Assembly: GCF_018139625.1 (NCBI RefSeq)
Contig: NZ_JAGSOH010000003.1
Coordinates: 1-64,000, forward strand
Direction: 5' to 3'
Length of the DNA: 64,000 bases
Source of the DNA: Actinospica acidithermotolerans
GTDB lineage: Bacteria; Actinomycetota; Actinomycetes; Streptomycetales; Catenulisporaceae
The notes under the pieces were generated by a model that was not told where the DNA came from, made no database searches, and was given only the letters and a program-made list of their open reading frames with translations. Numbering within the stretch: position 1 is the stretch's first letter; each line of letters starts with the position of its first letter. Both the position numbers and the translations under genes were made by a program. Shown here piece by piece: positions 15,003 through 23,640 of the stretch.

Positions 15003-16111
15003 CGGCGGTCCTCCTTCAGGTCCTCCAGGGCCGCTGTGAGGAACCCGGCCGCCCGCGGGAACTCGCGCAGGCGGTCCCTGGCGGCCTCGAGCCCTGCCGT
15101 CAGCGCGTGATCCGGGACGCCGCGCGCCTGCAGGATCTCGCGCGTCCAGCCGCTGAAGGCGACGAACAGTTCGGCGTCGTCGACGTACGTTGCGCACGCC
15201 AGGTATTCGAGGATGGAGTCGATGTCCTGCTCGGTGTGCCGCATCTGGCTCTCGCTGTAGTCGCGCATGCGCGGGAAGCGCGCGGGCAGGTCCGCGAGGA
15301 TCGCGGCGGCGAACTGGAGCCGGCCGCGGCGCAGCAGCGTGTACTCCTGGTCGGACAGGTGCGGCAGATCGTCCACGGCCTGGTGCGGGGAGCGCGGCCG
15401 GGGAAGGGCCGACTGGAGCGACTCGGCGGCCGCGCGCGCGTCGCCGGCCCATCCGTCCGCGTTGAGCAGCCGCGCGTGGCGCCCGTCCGGGCCGAAGGCC
15501 GCGCCGCCGGCGAGGACCGGGACGCCCGCGGCCTGGCAGGCGGTGATCACGGCGTGCGCGGCGGGCAGGCGGGTGGCGAGGGAGGCGGAGAGCGCGACCG
15601 CGTCGGGGCCGCTCTGATGCAGGTGCGCGACCAGGTGCGGGCCGGGGACGTGGGCGCCGAGGAAGTCGACCTGCCAGCCGCGCAGCGCGAGCACCTCCGC
15701 GAGCAGGCGGGCCGGCATGGCGTGCCACTCGCCGTCGGCGCAGGCGACCGCGACGCGGCCGGCCGCCGGGGCCTGGGCGTCGCGGAACCCCGGATGCGCC
15801 GCGAGGGCGGCGACGACCCGGTCCCCGATCGCGGTCGCGGCATGCTCCTGGGCCACGGAGAGCCGGGCGGCGGCCCAGTCGGTCCCGATCCGGCGCTGGG
15901 CGCCGCCGATCAGGTCGAGCAGCAGGCACTCGGGATCGACGCCGTCTTCCAGGGCCCGCCTGGTGACGCCCCACGCCGTGCGCTCGTCGCGCGCGATCAG
16001 CGCGTCCCAGTAGGCCTGTCGCTGCTCGGCGCTCACGCCGTCGGCGGACCCGGACGTCTGCCGCGGGGGCGCGGGCAGGGCGGTCGCCGTCTGCTCGGCG
16101 GCCTGGTGCAT
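14999..16111 (-). CDS. Cobalamin-binding protein with CarH-type photoreceptor motif
   Basis: 370 residues. Residues 28-115 form a helical bundle containing W79, nine residues, then E89-H90: the W-x9-EH signature that caps adenosylcobalamin in CarH/LitR light receptors. 'DGEWHAMPARLL' follows, with H130 in the place of the lower axial Co ligand (E-x-H), then a Rossmann-like B12 fold ('VDFLGAHVPGPHLVAHLHQS', 'ALSAS', 'VPVLAGGAAFG'). There is no MerR DNA-binding domain. Instead a C-terminal all-helical domain of about 125 residues ('QMRHTEQDIDSILEYLACAT') resembles helical sensor/globin-like domains of RsbR-type proteins. ATG 16111 has GGGAGG upstream. Its position between phosphatase and STAS genes suggests that it feeds light or B12 status into partner switching; this is inference. 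Confidence 0.82.
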   Translation of the reverse strand: MHQAAEQTATALPAPPRQTSGSADGVSAEQRQAYWDALIARDERTAWGVTRRALEDGVDPECLLLDLIGGAQRRIGTDWAAARLSVAQEHAATAIGDRVVAALAAHPGFRDAQAPAAGRVAVACADGEWHAMPARLLAEVLALRGWQVDFLGAHVPGPHLVAHLHQSGPDAVALSASLATRLPAAHAVITACQAAGVPVLAGGAAFGPDGRHARLLNADGWAGDARAAAESLQSALPRPRSPHQAVDDLPHLSDQEYTLLRRGRLQFAAAILADLPARFPRMRDYSESQMRHTEQDIDSILEYLACATYVDDAELFVAFSGWTREILQARGVPDHALTAGLEAARDRLREFPRAAGFLTAALEDLKEDRR

Positions 16112-16137
16112 CTCAACCTCCCTCGATATCTGGTACG

Positions 16138-17745
16138 TCAGGCCTCGGCGACGGCCTCGCCGGTCCTGGCCGGCCAGAGCGGCGCGGTGATGGCGATCAC
16201 CGCGGTGTCGTCGTGCGGCTCGGATCCGGCCCACTGCGCGGCCACCATCTGAACGCGCTCGAGGACGGCTTCGGCGGGCATGCCGGAGCATTCCCCGAGA
16301 ACGCGCGCCAGCCGCGCGGTGCCGAACATCTCGCGGCCGGTCGCCCCGCCGCGCCCTTCGGTGATCCCGTCGGTGTAGAGCAGGCACGTCTCGCCGGGCG
16401 CGAGCACCACCTCGCTGCTTTCGGCGCTGACCGTCGTCAGGGCGCCGATCAGCGTCCCCCGGCTCCGGACCTCCTCCACCGCGCCGTCGGCCCGCACCAC
16501 CAGGGGCGGCGGGTGGCCGGCGCAGGTCACCCGCGCGACCACGTTCTCGCCGTCCGAGCGCACGGAGGCGAGGACCATGGTGGCGAAGCGGGTGTGGCGC
16601 GAGCTGAGCAGCGCGCCGTTGAGCAGGCGCAGCATGCGGACGTGGTCGTACTCGACGGTGCGCAGAGCCGCGATGCTGCTGCGGATCCGGCCGGTGAGCA
16701 CGGCCGCCTCGATCCCCTTGCCGCACACGTCGCCGAGCACGATCAGCGCGTTCGGATCCTGCGGCGTCGGCGGATGGAAGTCGTAGAAGTCGCCGCCGAC
16801 ACGTTCGTCGCCGAGCGCGGGCCGGTAGCCGCCGGCGAGCTCGATGCCGTCGACGCGGCTGAGCACGGGCGGCACGAGTTCGTCCGTCAGCACCCGGGCG
16901 ACGGTCGACTGCCGGGCGAAGAGCAGGCCGGCGCTGATCGCCGCTCCGGCGCGCGCCGCGAACAGGCGGGCGAAGGCCTCCTCGTCCTCGGTGAACTCGC
17001 CGCTGCGCGCGCCGCGCAGCAGGATCAGCGCCCCGGCGGGCACCCCGTTGCCCGGGAGCGGCGTCACCACCAGCGAGCCGACGGGGCCGAATCCGTCCGG
17101 GACGAGCCAGTCGGGTGCGGCGGCCGGGTCGAGCCAGCGCGAGGGCACCGGCGGGAAGCCCTGCAGGGCCTCGGCGAGCCCGGGAACCTCGGCGGGATCG
17201 AGCCTGCGCACCTCGGTCGTGACCGGGCCGCCGCGGCGTGCGCAGGTGAGCGCGAGGCCGCGCCGCGCCGGAGGAGCCACCACGATCGCGAGTTCGGCGA
17301 GGTGCTCCGCCGCGAGCGACGCCGCCGTGGCCGTCGTCTTCTCCACGTTCAGGGAGGCGAGCAGCCGGTTCGACGCCTCGATCAGGAACGCCTTGCTCTC
17401 GCGCTCCCGGGTCAGGTCCCCCTGCAGGGCTTCGTACTCGGTCCGGTCGGAGAGCCACCAGGCGGTGTTTCCGCCGGGCCACAGGCTCACCCGCCCGTGC
17501 AGCACCCGTTCGCCGACCGGGCCGACGGCCTGGGTCTCCCCCGCGTCGTGCGCTCGGACGAGCCATTCCGGCGCGCACTGCGCGAAGGAGGCGTCGACGA
17601 GCACGCCCGGCACCGAGTCGACGGCCGCGGCGTTGGCCTCCCGCACCACACCCGCCGCGTCGACCACGACGACCGGGAACGGGGACGCCGCGAGCGCCGT
17701 CGCGATCCCCGCCCGCGGATCGTCCAAACCCGATTCCACCTGCAT
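16138..17745 (-). CDS. PAS-GAF-SpoIIE-type (PP2C) phosphatase
   Basis: About 535 residues. An N-terminal PAS-like segment ('PFPVVVVDAAGVVREANAAA') is followed by a GAF-like region (about 130-300) and a PPM/SpoIIE phosphatase domain with 'RVGGDFYDFHPP', 'VLGDVCGKGIEAAVLTGRI', 'LLYTDGITEGRGG' and 'EPHDDTAVIAI', which supply the Asp metal ligands. This class (RsbU/RsbP) dephosphorylates STAS antagonists. ATG 17745 has GGGAGG 5 nt upstream, better than the upstream ATG at 17781. It is the first gene of the partner-switching operon running to 13573; 26 bp separate it from the B12 protein gene. Confidence 0.9.
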   Translation of the reverse strand: MQVESGLDDPRAGIATALAASPFPVVVVDAAGVVREANAAAVDSVPGVLVDASFAQCAPEWLVRAHDAGETQAVGPVGERVLHGRVSLWPGGNTAWWLSDRTEYEALQGDLTRERESKAFLIEASNRLLASLNVEKTTATAASLAAEHLAELAIVVAPPARRGLALTCARRGGPVTTEVRRLDPAEVPGLAEALQGFPPVPSRWLDPAAAPDWLVPDGFGPVGSLVVTPLPGNGVPAGALILLRGARSGEFTEDEEAFARLFAARAGAAISAGLLFARQSTVARVLTDELVPPVLSRVDGIELAGGYRPALGDERVGGDFYDFHPPTPQDPNALIVLGDVCGKGIEAAVLTGRIRSSIAALRTVEYDHVRMLRLLNGALLSSRHTRFATMVLASVRSDGENVVARVTCAGHPPPLVVRADGAVEEVRSRGTLIGALTTVSAESSEVVLAPGETCLLYTDGITEGRGGATGREMFGTARLARVLGECSGMPAEAVLERVQMVAAQWAGSEPHDDTAVIAITAPLWPARTGEAVAEA

Positions 17746-17928
17746 GGACACCTCCCTTCCGGCAATACGTAAGGCGCGCACCGCCCGTCCTACCCTAGCC
17801 GGAGCCCGGCCGGGATGGACGCGTCAGCCGCGCCTGACCGCTTTCGCGCTACCCGATCTCGCGGATCAACGATTGCCCGCGAACGCCGAAACCATGCGCC
17901 GAACCGGCAACTCCCGCCTCGCGCGCGA

Positions 17929-18759
17929 TCACTGTCGTCGCCACCTGGCCTCGCACAGCGAGTACGCGCCGAACGAGACGAGACCGGCGGCGATGAGGAT
18001 CAGCACCAGCGGTCCGAGCGGCGCGGAGGCGAAGGCGCGCAGCGTGCCGTCCACGCCGCGGGCCTGCGCGGGGTCGTAGGTGACGGCCGCGTCGATGAGG
18101 AACGCGCCGGCCGCGACCGCGATGACCGCGCGCGAGACCTGCCCGGCCGCGCCGAGCCACACGACCGGGCGACGGGCGGCGGCGGGCATGGAGCCGGTGT
18201 CGAGGTCCTTCGCGAACCGCCTGCCGATCCCGTGCTTGATCATCACGGCCCCGCCGATCACCAGGCCCGCGCCGACCGCCGCGACCAGGATCTGGCCGCC
18301 TGCACGCCGCATCGCGACCGCGGTGTAGTCGGTCGAGACCTGGTTGGTGGATCTCGCGTGCCCGGTCACCGCGTATCGCGCGGTGGTGTACCCGGCGACG
18401 GCGTAGAAGAGCGCCGTGAATCCCGCCGCCACCCGGGCCCCGGCGCCGCGCTCGCCGCGCTGATCCGGCCTTGCTGCCAATACCGCCATCCACACCGCCA
18501 TGCAGGCGAATCCGACGATCAGAAACCACAGCACGATGAACCCGAACGGCTTGCCCGCGAGCAGTTCGAGAGCGCCAGTCCGATCGTCCTCTGTCGAGCG
18601 GCGGGCGAGCGCGATCATCAGCGTGATCCAGCCGATGAGCAGGTAGACCAGCCCGCGCGCGACGAGGCCCACGCGGCCGAGGGCGCCGACCGCGTCCTCG
18701 GCGTCGGCGTTCGAAACCATCGCGCGGGCACGGTCGCGGGCGCGCCCGAAGTCCGTCAT
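17929..18759 (-). CDS. DUF1206 membrane protein
   Basis: 276 residues starting MTDFGRARDRARAMV, with six hydrophobic segments arranged as three similar pairs ('VGLVARGLVYLLIGWITLMI', 'GFTALFYAVAGYTTARYAV', 'AGQVSRAVIAVAAGAFLID'). Repeated R-x-G-L/V-Y/I turns match the DUF1206 family. GGGAG precedes the ATG at 18759; longer starts read a low-complexity segment of short direct repeats (18770-18828) that is unlikely to be coding. An integral membrane protein of unknown function, isolated between the partner-switching operon and a STAS gene. Confidence 0.83.
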   Translation of the reverse strand: MTDFGRARDRARAMVSNADAEDAVGALGRVGLVARGLVYLLIGWITLMIALARRSTEDDRTGALELLAGKPFGFIVLWFLIVGFACMAVWMAVLAARPDQRGERGAGARVAAGFTALFYAVAGYTTARYAVTGHARSTNQVSTDYTAVAMRRAGGQILVAAVGAGLVIGGAVMIKHGIGRRFAKDLDTGSMPAAARRPVVWLGAAGQVSRAVIAVAAGAFLIDAAVTYDPAQARGVDGTLRAFASAPLGPLVLILIAAGLVSFGAYSLCEARWRRQ

Positions 18760-18876
18760 CGGCTCCCGATCAGACCTATCCGACTGACCCGACCGGTCCG
18801 ACTGATCCGGCCATCCGAGTGAACCCACCGTCGCACCCGCCTAATTCGCCTGCTCCGCCTGCTCCGCGTGCTCTCT

Positions 18877-19221
18877 TCAGCCCTTCAGCGCCGAAGGCAC
18901 GTCGGGGTACAGGCTCAGCTCGGACAGCAGCCCGGCCATCTCGAACACGCGCAGCACCGGCGTGCCGACACCCGCCCACCGGATGGACACGCCCTCCTGG
19001 CCCGCCCAGGCGAGCGCCTGCACCAGCGTGCGCAGACCCGAGGAGTCGCAGAATCCGCATTCGCTCAGGTCGACGACCACCACCGGGGTGTCGAGCGCGT
19101 CCATCAGCGGCCGGTGCAACTTCGTCGCACCCCACAGGTCGAGGTCACCCGATACCGCGACCACGACCCGGTCGTGCTCAACCGCCTCGACGACCACTTC
19201 GAACTCTTTGTCCACGACCAT
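18877..19221 (-). CDS. STAS-domain anti-sigma factor antagonist
   Basis: A 114-residue STAS domain: 'VVVAVSGDLDLWGATKLHRP', 'VVVVDLSECGFCDSSGLRTL' with the DSSG phospho-acceptor loop. It is the fourth STAS-containing gene in 7 kb. It stands alone, divergent from the universal stress protein gene 182 bp away. It may be an extra partner for one of the two anti-sigma ATPases nearby; this pairing is inferred only from location. Confidence 0.87.
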   Translation of the reverse strand: MVVDKEFEVVVEAVEHDRVVVAVSGDLDLWGATKLHRPLMDALDTPVVVVDLSECGFCDSSGLRTLVQALAWAGQEGVSIRWAGVGTPVLRVFEMAGLLSELSLYPDVPSALKG

Positions 19222-19403
19222 CGCTCCATGCTCCGCTCTCTACGCTGCGGGGCCCGAGTACCCGTCAGCCACGGAAGTAATCAGCTGGTCAGTGCCGGGC
19301 CCGCCGGCCGCCGGGCGCATGGAACCCGGGCAAGCGGGCATACGCGGGCGCCGACCCTGGTTTCGGCGAAATGACGTGGCCGGTATGGAAAGGCGATCAA
19401 CGC

Positions 19404-20345
19404 ATGACTGCGAACATTGACCCGTCGGAAACGCACCGTGTCGTCGTGGGCGTCGATGCTTCGGAGAGTTCCGGGCACGCCGCCTTCTGGGCCGCGCGCG
19501 AGGCATCGATGCGCGGCGTGCCGCTGACCCTCGCCCACGCTCTGCACCTGCCCACCGCCGCCGTGGCGCCGTACGAGCCGCCGGAGCTGGCGGCGGACTT
19601 GCAGGCCGCCGGGCGCGAACTGGTCTCCGGCCTCACCGCGAGCATTCGCGAGCGGTACCCGGACCTCGAGGTCAACGCCGAGTTCTCGCCGGCCTCCCCC
19701 ACCAACATGCTCCTCGGGATTTGCGCCCCGGACGTGCTGGTCGTCATCGGCAACTCGGGCCACGGCGTGATCAAGGGACTGCTTCTCGGCTCGGTCAGCC
19801 GTGCGGTCGCGCTGCACCCGGAGGGGCCGGTGGTGGTCGTACGCGGCCCGGAGCCCGAGCAAGTCGACGGCGCCGTCGTGTTCGGCGCGAGTCCAAGCCC
19901 GAGCGACACGGCCGTCGATTACGCCTTCGCAGCGGCGCGACGCTATGCCGCTCCGCTGCGCGTCATCCGTGCGTGGACGCCGGCGGTACCGCCGACTATG
20001 GCGGCCGCTCCGATGAGCGCCATGGCTCTCGGGATCAGCGGCCCGGGCGTCGTCTCGGCCCCGGTGCAGACCTCTGACAGCGACGCGGACGAGGCGGCGG
20101 ACGCGGCGCGAGCGATCGAGCCCTACCGGGCGAAGTACCCGGACGTCGAGGTCGAGATCAGCGCGGCGGCGGGCGATCCGGCCGCCGCGCTCGCGGAGGC
20201 CGGCGCCGACGCGCGGCTGGTCGTGCTCGGCGCACACCACCACGGGCCGCTCTCGCTGGGTCTTTCGTCGGTCGCGGAGGCGCTGCTGTCGCGCTCGTCG
20301 GCCCCGATCGCCGTCATCCCGCCGTGCGACGGAGACATCTCATGA
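19404..20345 (+). CDS. Universal stress protein, tandem USP domains
   Basis: About 313 residues with two USP domains. The first starts 'RVVVGVDASESSGHAAFWAA' and ends with the ATP-loop 'GNSGHGVIKGLLLGSVSRAV'; the second starts 'GAVVFGASPSPSDTAVDYAF' and ends 'GAHHHGPLSLGLSSVAEALL'. The G-x2-G-x9-G-S/T pattern in the first suggests an ATP-binding USP. ATG 19404 has GGAAAGG upstream; ATG 19371 is an alternative. Its stop overlaps the start of a Ser/Thr kinase gene (ATGA), so the two are made together. A kinase-USP stress module is likely. Confidence 0.9.
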   Translation: MTANIDPSETHRVVVGVDASESSGHAAFWAAREASMRGVPLTLAHALHLPTAAVAPYEPPELAADLQAAGRELVSGLTASIRERYPDLEVNAEFSPASPTNMLLGICAPDVLVVIGNSGHGVIKGLLLGSVSRAVALHPEGPVVVVRGPEPEQVDGAVVFGASPSPSDTAVDYAFAAARRYAAPLRVIRAWTPAVPPTMAAAPMSAMALGISGPGVVSAPVQTSDSDADEAADAARAIEPYRAKYPDVEVEISAAAGDPAAALAEAGADARLVVLGAHHHGPLSLGLSSVAEALLSRSSAPIAVIPPCDGDIS

Positions 20346-21667
20346 CCGCGGCCGATCTGGCGCACCGGATCGAGGAGGAGGGCGGTTTCCCGGCACGGTG
20401 GACGCGATGGGAGCGCGGCCGGCTCGTCTCCGGGCGCTACCGCCTGCTGCGGCCCCTCGGATCCGGGGGTACCGCGCACGTCTGGGCAGCCCGCGACGAA
20501 GCGCTGGGCCGTGAGGTGGCCGTCAAGGCGCTGTCGCGCGTCGCCGGCGAAGGCGGCGGCCACGAGCGCGAGCGCCTCGAGCGGGAGGCCAGGCTGCTCG
20601 CCGGCCTGCGCCATCCGCTGATCGTCACCGTCTTCGACTTCGTCGAAAGCGACGAGGGCGACGAGAACGGGGACGGCTGCCCGTTCCTGGTGACCGAGCT
20701 CCTCAGCGGCGAGAGCCTGGGCTCTCGGCTCAAGCGCGGGCCGATCTCGACGTCCGAGGCGCTGACGGTGTGCGGGCAGGTGGCCGACGCCCTCGCCACC
20801 GCGCACGCATCCGGCGTGGTGCACCGCGACGTCAAGCCCGGCAACGTGATGCTCACCGCGCGCGGCGCCGTGCTCCTCGACTTCGGCATTTCCCGCCGCG
20901 CGACCGACGCGGACCTGACCGGACAGGTCGTGATCGGCACGCCCGCCTGCATGGCTCCCGAGCAGTGGCGCGGTTCCCCCGCGCAGCCCGCGTCCGACGT
21001 CTACGCACTCGGCTGCCTGCTCTACTGGTGCCTGAGCGGCCATGCCCCGTATCCCGACCGGGAGCTTCCCGCGCTGGGGATGTCGCACCTGCTCTCCGAT
21101 CCTCCCGCACTGCCGCTGACCGGCGGAAGGCGGACGGAGATCGACGCGCTCTACCAGGCTTGCGCGCGCAAGGACCCGAACGACCGGCCGAGCGCACGTG
21201 AGGTCGCCGGCGCGTTCGCAAGCCTCGGGCCGTCCGCATCGGCGGCGTCGTCAGCGGCCTCGGTGGCGACCACCGCGGCGGCGGCGGATGACGAGGATCT
21301 GACGCGCCCGGTCCACCGCCCGCGCCGCCGTACCCGGCTCGCGGTCTCCCTCGCCGCCGCCGGCGCGGCGCTTGCGGCCTCGATCGTGGTTCCGCTGAGC
21401 CAGACGGACGAGAGCCCGACGGCGTCGACCAAGACCGTCTCACCGCGTCCGTCCACCCCGAGCGGTCAGATATCGCCGGGCAACAGCAAGATCTCGGTCA
21501 ACGCGGCGGCCACGGCGAGCAGCACGGCGGCCGGCGCAGGCACGACGGCGGCCGGGTCCGGAAGCACGGCGGCGGCTCCCGCTGCGGCTCCGGCCGCAGC
21601 CGCGGCCGCGAACAGTGGTCGGAACGGGCACGGTCACGGACGCGGCCATGGAAAGCACGGCGGATAG
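20342..21667 (+). CDS. Membrane-anchored Ser/Thr protein kinase
   Basis: 441 residues. The kinase domain (about 30-290) shows glycine loop 'LGSGGTAHVW', 'EVAVKAL' (ATP Lys), catalytic loop 'HRDVKPGNVML', 'DFGISRR' and 'APEQWRG'. A single TM segment ('[20 protein letters not shown]') follows near residue 350, then an extracytoplasmic Ser/Thr/Ala-rich tail ending in the His/Gly repeat 'NGHGHGRGHGKHGG'. No PASTA repeats. The tail could bind metal ions, but this is speculative. Start ATG 20342 overlaps the USP gene stop. Substrates are unknown; USP and STAS proteins nearby are candidates. Confidence 0.9.
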   Translation: MTAADLAHRIEEEGGFPARWTRWERGRLVSGRYRLLRPLGSGGTAHVWAARDEALGREVAVKALSRVAGEGGGHERERLEREARLLAGLRHPLIVTVFDFVESDEGDENGDGCPFLVTELLSGESLGSRLKRGPISTSEALTVCGQVADALATAHASGVVHRDVKPGNVMLTARGAVLLDFGISRRATDADLTGQVVIGTPACMAPEQWRGSPAQPASDVYALGCLLYWCLSGHAPYPDRELPALGMSHLLSDPPALPLTGGRRTEIDALYQACARKDPNDRPSAREVAGAFASLGPSASAASSAASVATTAAAADDEDLTRPVHRPRRRTRLAVSLAAAGAALAASIVVPLSQTDESPTASTKTVSPRPSTPSGQISPGNSKISVNAAATASSTAAGAGTTAAGSGSTAAAPAAAPAAAAAANSGRNGHGHGRGHGKHGG

Positions 21668-21697
21668 CCGCGCACGTTCCGCCGCCGCCCCGGTGCG

Positions 21698-22414
21698 TCA
21701 GGACCGTGACTGCTTCGCGGCGACGCGGTGCGCGCCCGTGGGATGCCCGGCCGTCGGCGCCACTCTCGGCGGGGCGGGGCTGCCCGCGAGGAGCGCTACG
21801 ACGACGACTCCAGCGAGAGCGAGCACGCCGGCGCCGCCCACCGTCGCACTCCGGCGGCTCAGCCGTCGTCGGTCGCCCTGCTCGCGGACCCGTTGCGCGG
21901 TCAGGCGCGGATGCGCGTTCCGGTTGGCGAAGTCGTAGAGCTCGCCGACGAGTTCCTCATGGGGCAGCTCCCCGTCACGCGCCACGGCCAGCGCAGCCCG
22001 GCCGCGAGCCAGACCGGCCCGGACCGCTTCGATCGTCACCCCGGTCTCGGCCGCTATGTCCTCGATGCCCAGGTCGCACAGGTAGTGCAGCACGACGAAG
22101 TGGCGCTGATCGTCCCCGAGCCTGCGCAGCGCCTCGACGAACCGAACAGGCTCCTGCCCCGCCAGACCCGACGAAGGCTCGTGCCCGCGACGCCGCCGCG
22201 AGCCCGTTAGGTGCCGGGCCACGGTCCGGACCCACGAGTCCGGCGCCGCCTCCAGATCGAAGCTCGATCGGTGATCCCACGCCCGGACGAACGCCTCCTG
22301 GACGACCTGCTGGGCCTCGGCCCAGTCGCCGGTCATCGCGTATAGCTGGCCGGCCAAGCTGGAGTACGACACCGAATAGAAGGTGTCGAACTCCTCCTCC
22401 CCCATCATGTGCAT
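21698..22414 (-). CDS. ECF sigma factor with C-terminal transmembrane segment
   Basis: 238 residues. Sigma region 2: 'FYSVSYSSLAGQLYAMTGDW' and 'EAQQVVQEAFVRAWDHRSSF'; region 4: 'LRRLGDDQRHFVVLHYLCDL', 'GIEDIAAETGVTIEAVRAGL'. After region 4 the protein continues with a short linker, 'RRLSRRSATVGGAGVLALAG' and 'VVVVALLAGS', one TM helix, and a short outer tail. Typical ECF factors stop at about 170-190 residues. A membrane-tethered sigma factor that needs release or acts with its own inhibitory tail is possible. ATG 22408 with AGGAG 8 nt upstream is an alternative start. Convergent with the kinase gene, 30 bp apart. Confidence 0.82.
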   Translation of the reverse strand: MHMMGEEEFDTFYSVSYSSLAGQLYAMTGDWAEAQQVVQEAFVRAWDHRSSFDLEAAPDSWVRTVARHLTGSRRRRGHEPSSGLAGQEPVRFVEALRRLGDDQRHFVVLHYLCDLGIEDIAAETGVTIEAVRAGLARGRAALAVARDGELPHEELVGELYDFANRNAHPRLTAQRVREQGDRRRLSRRSATVGGAGVLALAGVVVVALLAGSPAPPRVAPTAGHPTGAHRVAAKQSRS

Positions 22415-22603
22415 GTCTCCTATGCGACTGCCCCGCAGGCGCTTCCGCCCGGCTCAGTCGAGTCGAACGCAGTGCTCCACACTGAAGACGCTTCCGACCA
22501 TCCAGACGATGATGTGATGTACGCCACAACTGTAGCCGCTCCCCTCGGCCCGCCGACGCATCACGCGCACTCACCGGCCCAGCGCGTGCCCTCAACCCGG
22601 AGG

Positions 22604-23560
22604 TCAGAGATCGACCACGACCTTGCCGTGGGCATGGCGGGAGGCCTGGAGTTCGACGGCGGCGCGGATGTCGGTGACCGGGAAGGTCGCCGCGATCGGT
22701 ACGCGCAGGCGGCCGGCCGCGACGAGGCGTGCGATGTTCTCGAGCGCATCCGGGCCGGCGCTGGCTCCGTTGGCGGCCGGGATGCCGTCGACCACGGCTG
22801 CGATGGTGCAGATGCGGTTGTCCGGGACTCCCAACTCCCGGGCGACGTGCACCGCGTCCGTCCCGTGCAGGTCTAGTGCGGCGGTGAGGGGGCGCGCATC
22901 GAGGCCTCGGACCCTGGCGGCCAGGCCGTCGCCGTACGCGACGGGGTCGGCGCCGAGGCTTCGCAGATACTGCGCGCTCGACGGTGAACCGGTCCCGATG
23001 ACTCGCGCACCAGCGATGCGCGCCAACTGGACCGCGAACACGCCGACGCCGCCGCCCGCGCCGCCGATCAGCACCGTGTCGTCCGGGCCGAGATCGAGAA
23101 TGGCGAGGGCCGCGGCGGCGGTGCTGCCGGCGATCGAGAGCGTGGCGGCGGTACGGTCGTCGACGCCGTCCGGGGTGTGATGGGCGACGCCGCTCACGAT
23201 GGTCCCGTCCGCGTCGACCACGACGTAGTCGGCGACCGCTCGGGACAACGCGGCTCCGAACACGCGGTCGCCGATCGCGTATCCCTTCGAGCCCCCGCCG
23301 ACCTGGTCGACGACGCCCGCGTAGTCGGTCCCGAACCCGCAGGGCAGGCTCAGGCCGAACCGTGCCGCGGTCTCGGCGTCCGAGGTCATGAACCAGTCCA
23401 TCGGGTTCAGGCCGGCCGCCGTCACGCGGACGCGGATCTGCCCGTCGCCCGCCTCCGGTGCGGGCACGTCCTGGACGGCCAGTGCGCCAGGGCCGCCGAA
23501 CGACTCGAGCCGGACCGCCCGGCTCGTGCCGCCGCGAAATCCCTCGTCGTGCTGCTGCAT
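22604..23560 (-). CDS. Zinc-independent NADP-dependent quinone oxidoreductase (MDR family)
   Basis: 318 residues of the medium-chain dehydrogenase/reductase fold: 'AVRLESFGGPGALAVQDVPA', 'VRVTAAGLNPMDWFMTSD', 'GTDYAGVVDQVGGG', 'VGDRVFGA'-type loop and nucleotide site 'VLIGGAGGGVGVFAVQLARI'. The zinc ligands of alcohol dehydrogenases are missing, as in quinone oxidoreductases. ATG 23560 has GAGGA upstream. It is divergent from a TetR gene with only 80 bp between them and a perfect dyad in that gap, so TetR control is likely. It probably detoxifies reactive carbonyls or quinones. Confidence 0.88.
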   Translation of the reverse strand: MQQHDEGFRGGTSRAVRLESFGGPGALAVQDVPAPEAGDGQIRVRVTAAGLNPMDWFMTSDAETAARFGLSLPCGFGTDYAGVVDQVGGGSKGYAIGDRVFGAALSRAVADYVVVDADGTIVSGVAHHTPDGVDDRTAATLSIAGSTAAAALAILDLGPDDTVLIGGAGGGVGVFAVQLARIAGARVIGTGSPSSAQYLRSLGADPVAYGDGLAARVRGLDARPLTAALDLHGTDAVHVARELGVPDNRICTIAAVVDGIPAANGASAGPDALENIARLVAAGRLRVPIAATFPVTDIRAAVELQASRHAHGKVVVDL

Positions 23561-23606
23561 GCGTCCTCGTCTCCTCGTAATCGTCGAGCGGCGCTGAAAC
23601 GGACTA

Positions 23607-23622
23607 TGCTCCGCTTGGAGCA
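23607..23622. promoter_or_regulatory. Perfect dyad, likely TetR operator
   Basis: TGCTCC-GCTT-GGAGCA: 6-bp perfect inverted arms with a 4-nt spacer, in the 80-bp gap between the divergent oxidoreductase and TetR genes. It lies 18 bp before the TetR GTG start. Position and symmetry fit an autoregulatory operator serving both genes. Confidence 0.65.
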
Positions 23623-23640
23623 AGCTAACACAACCGGAGC

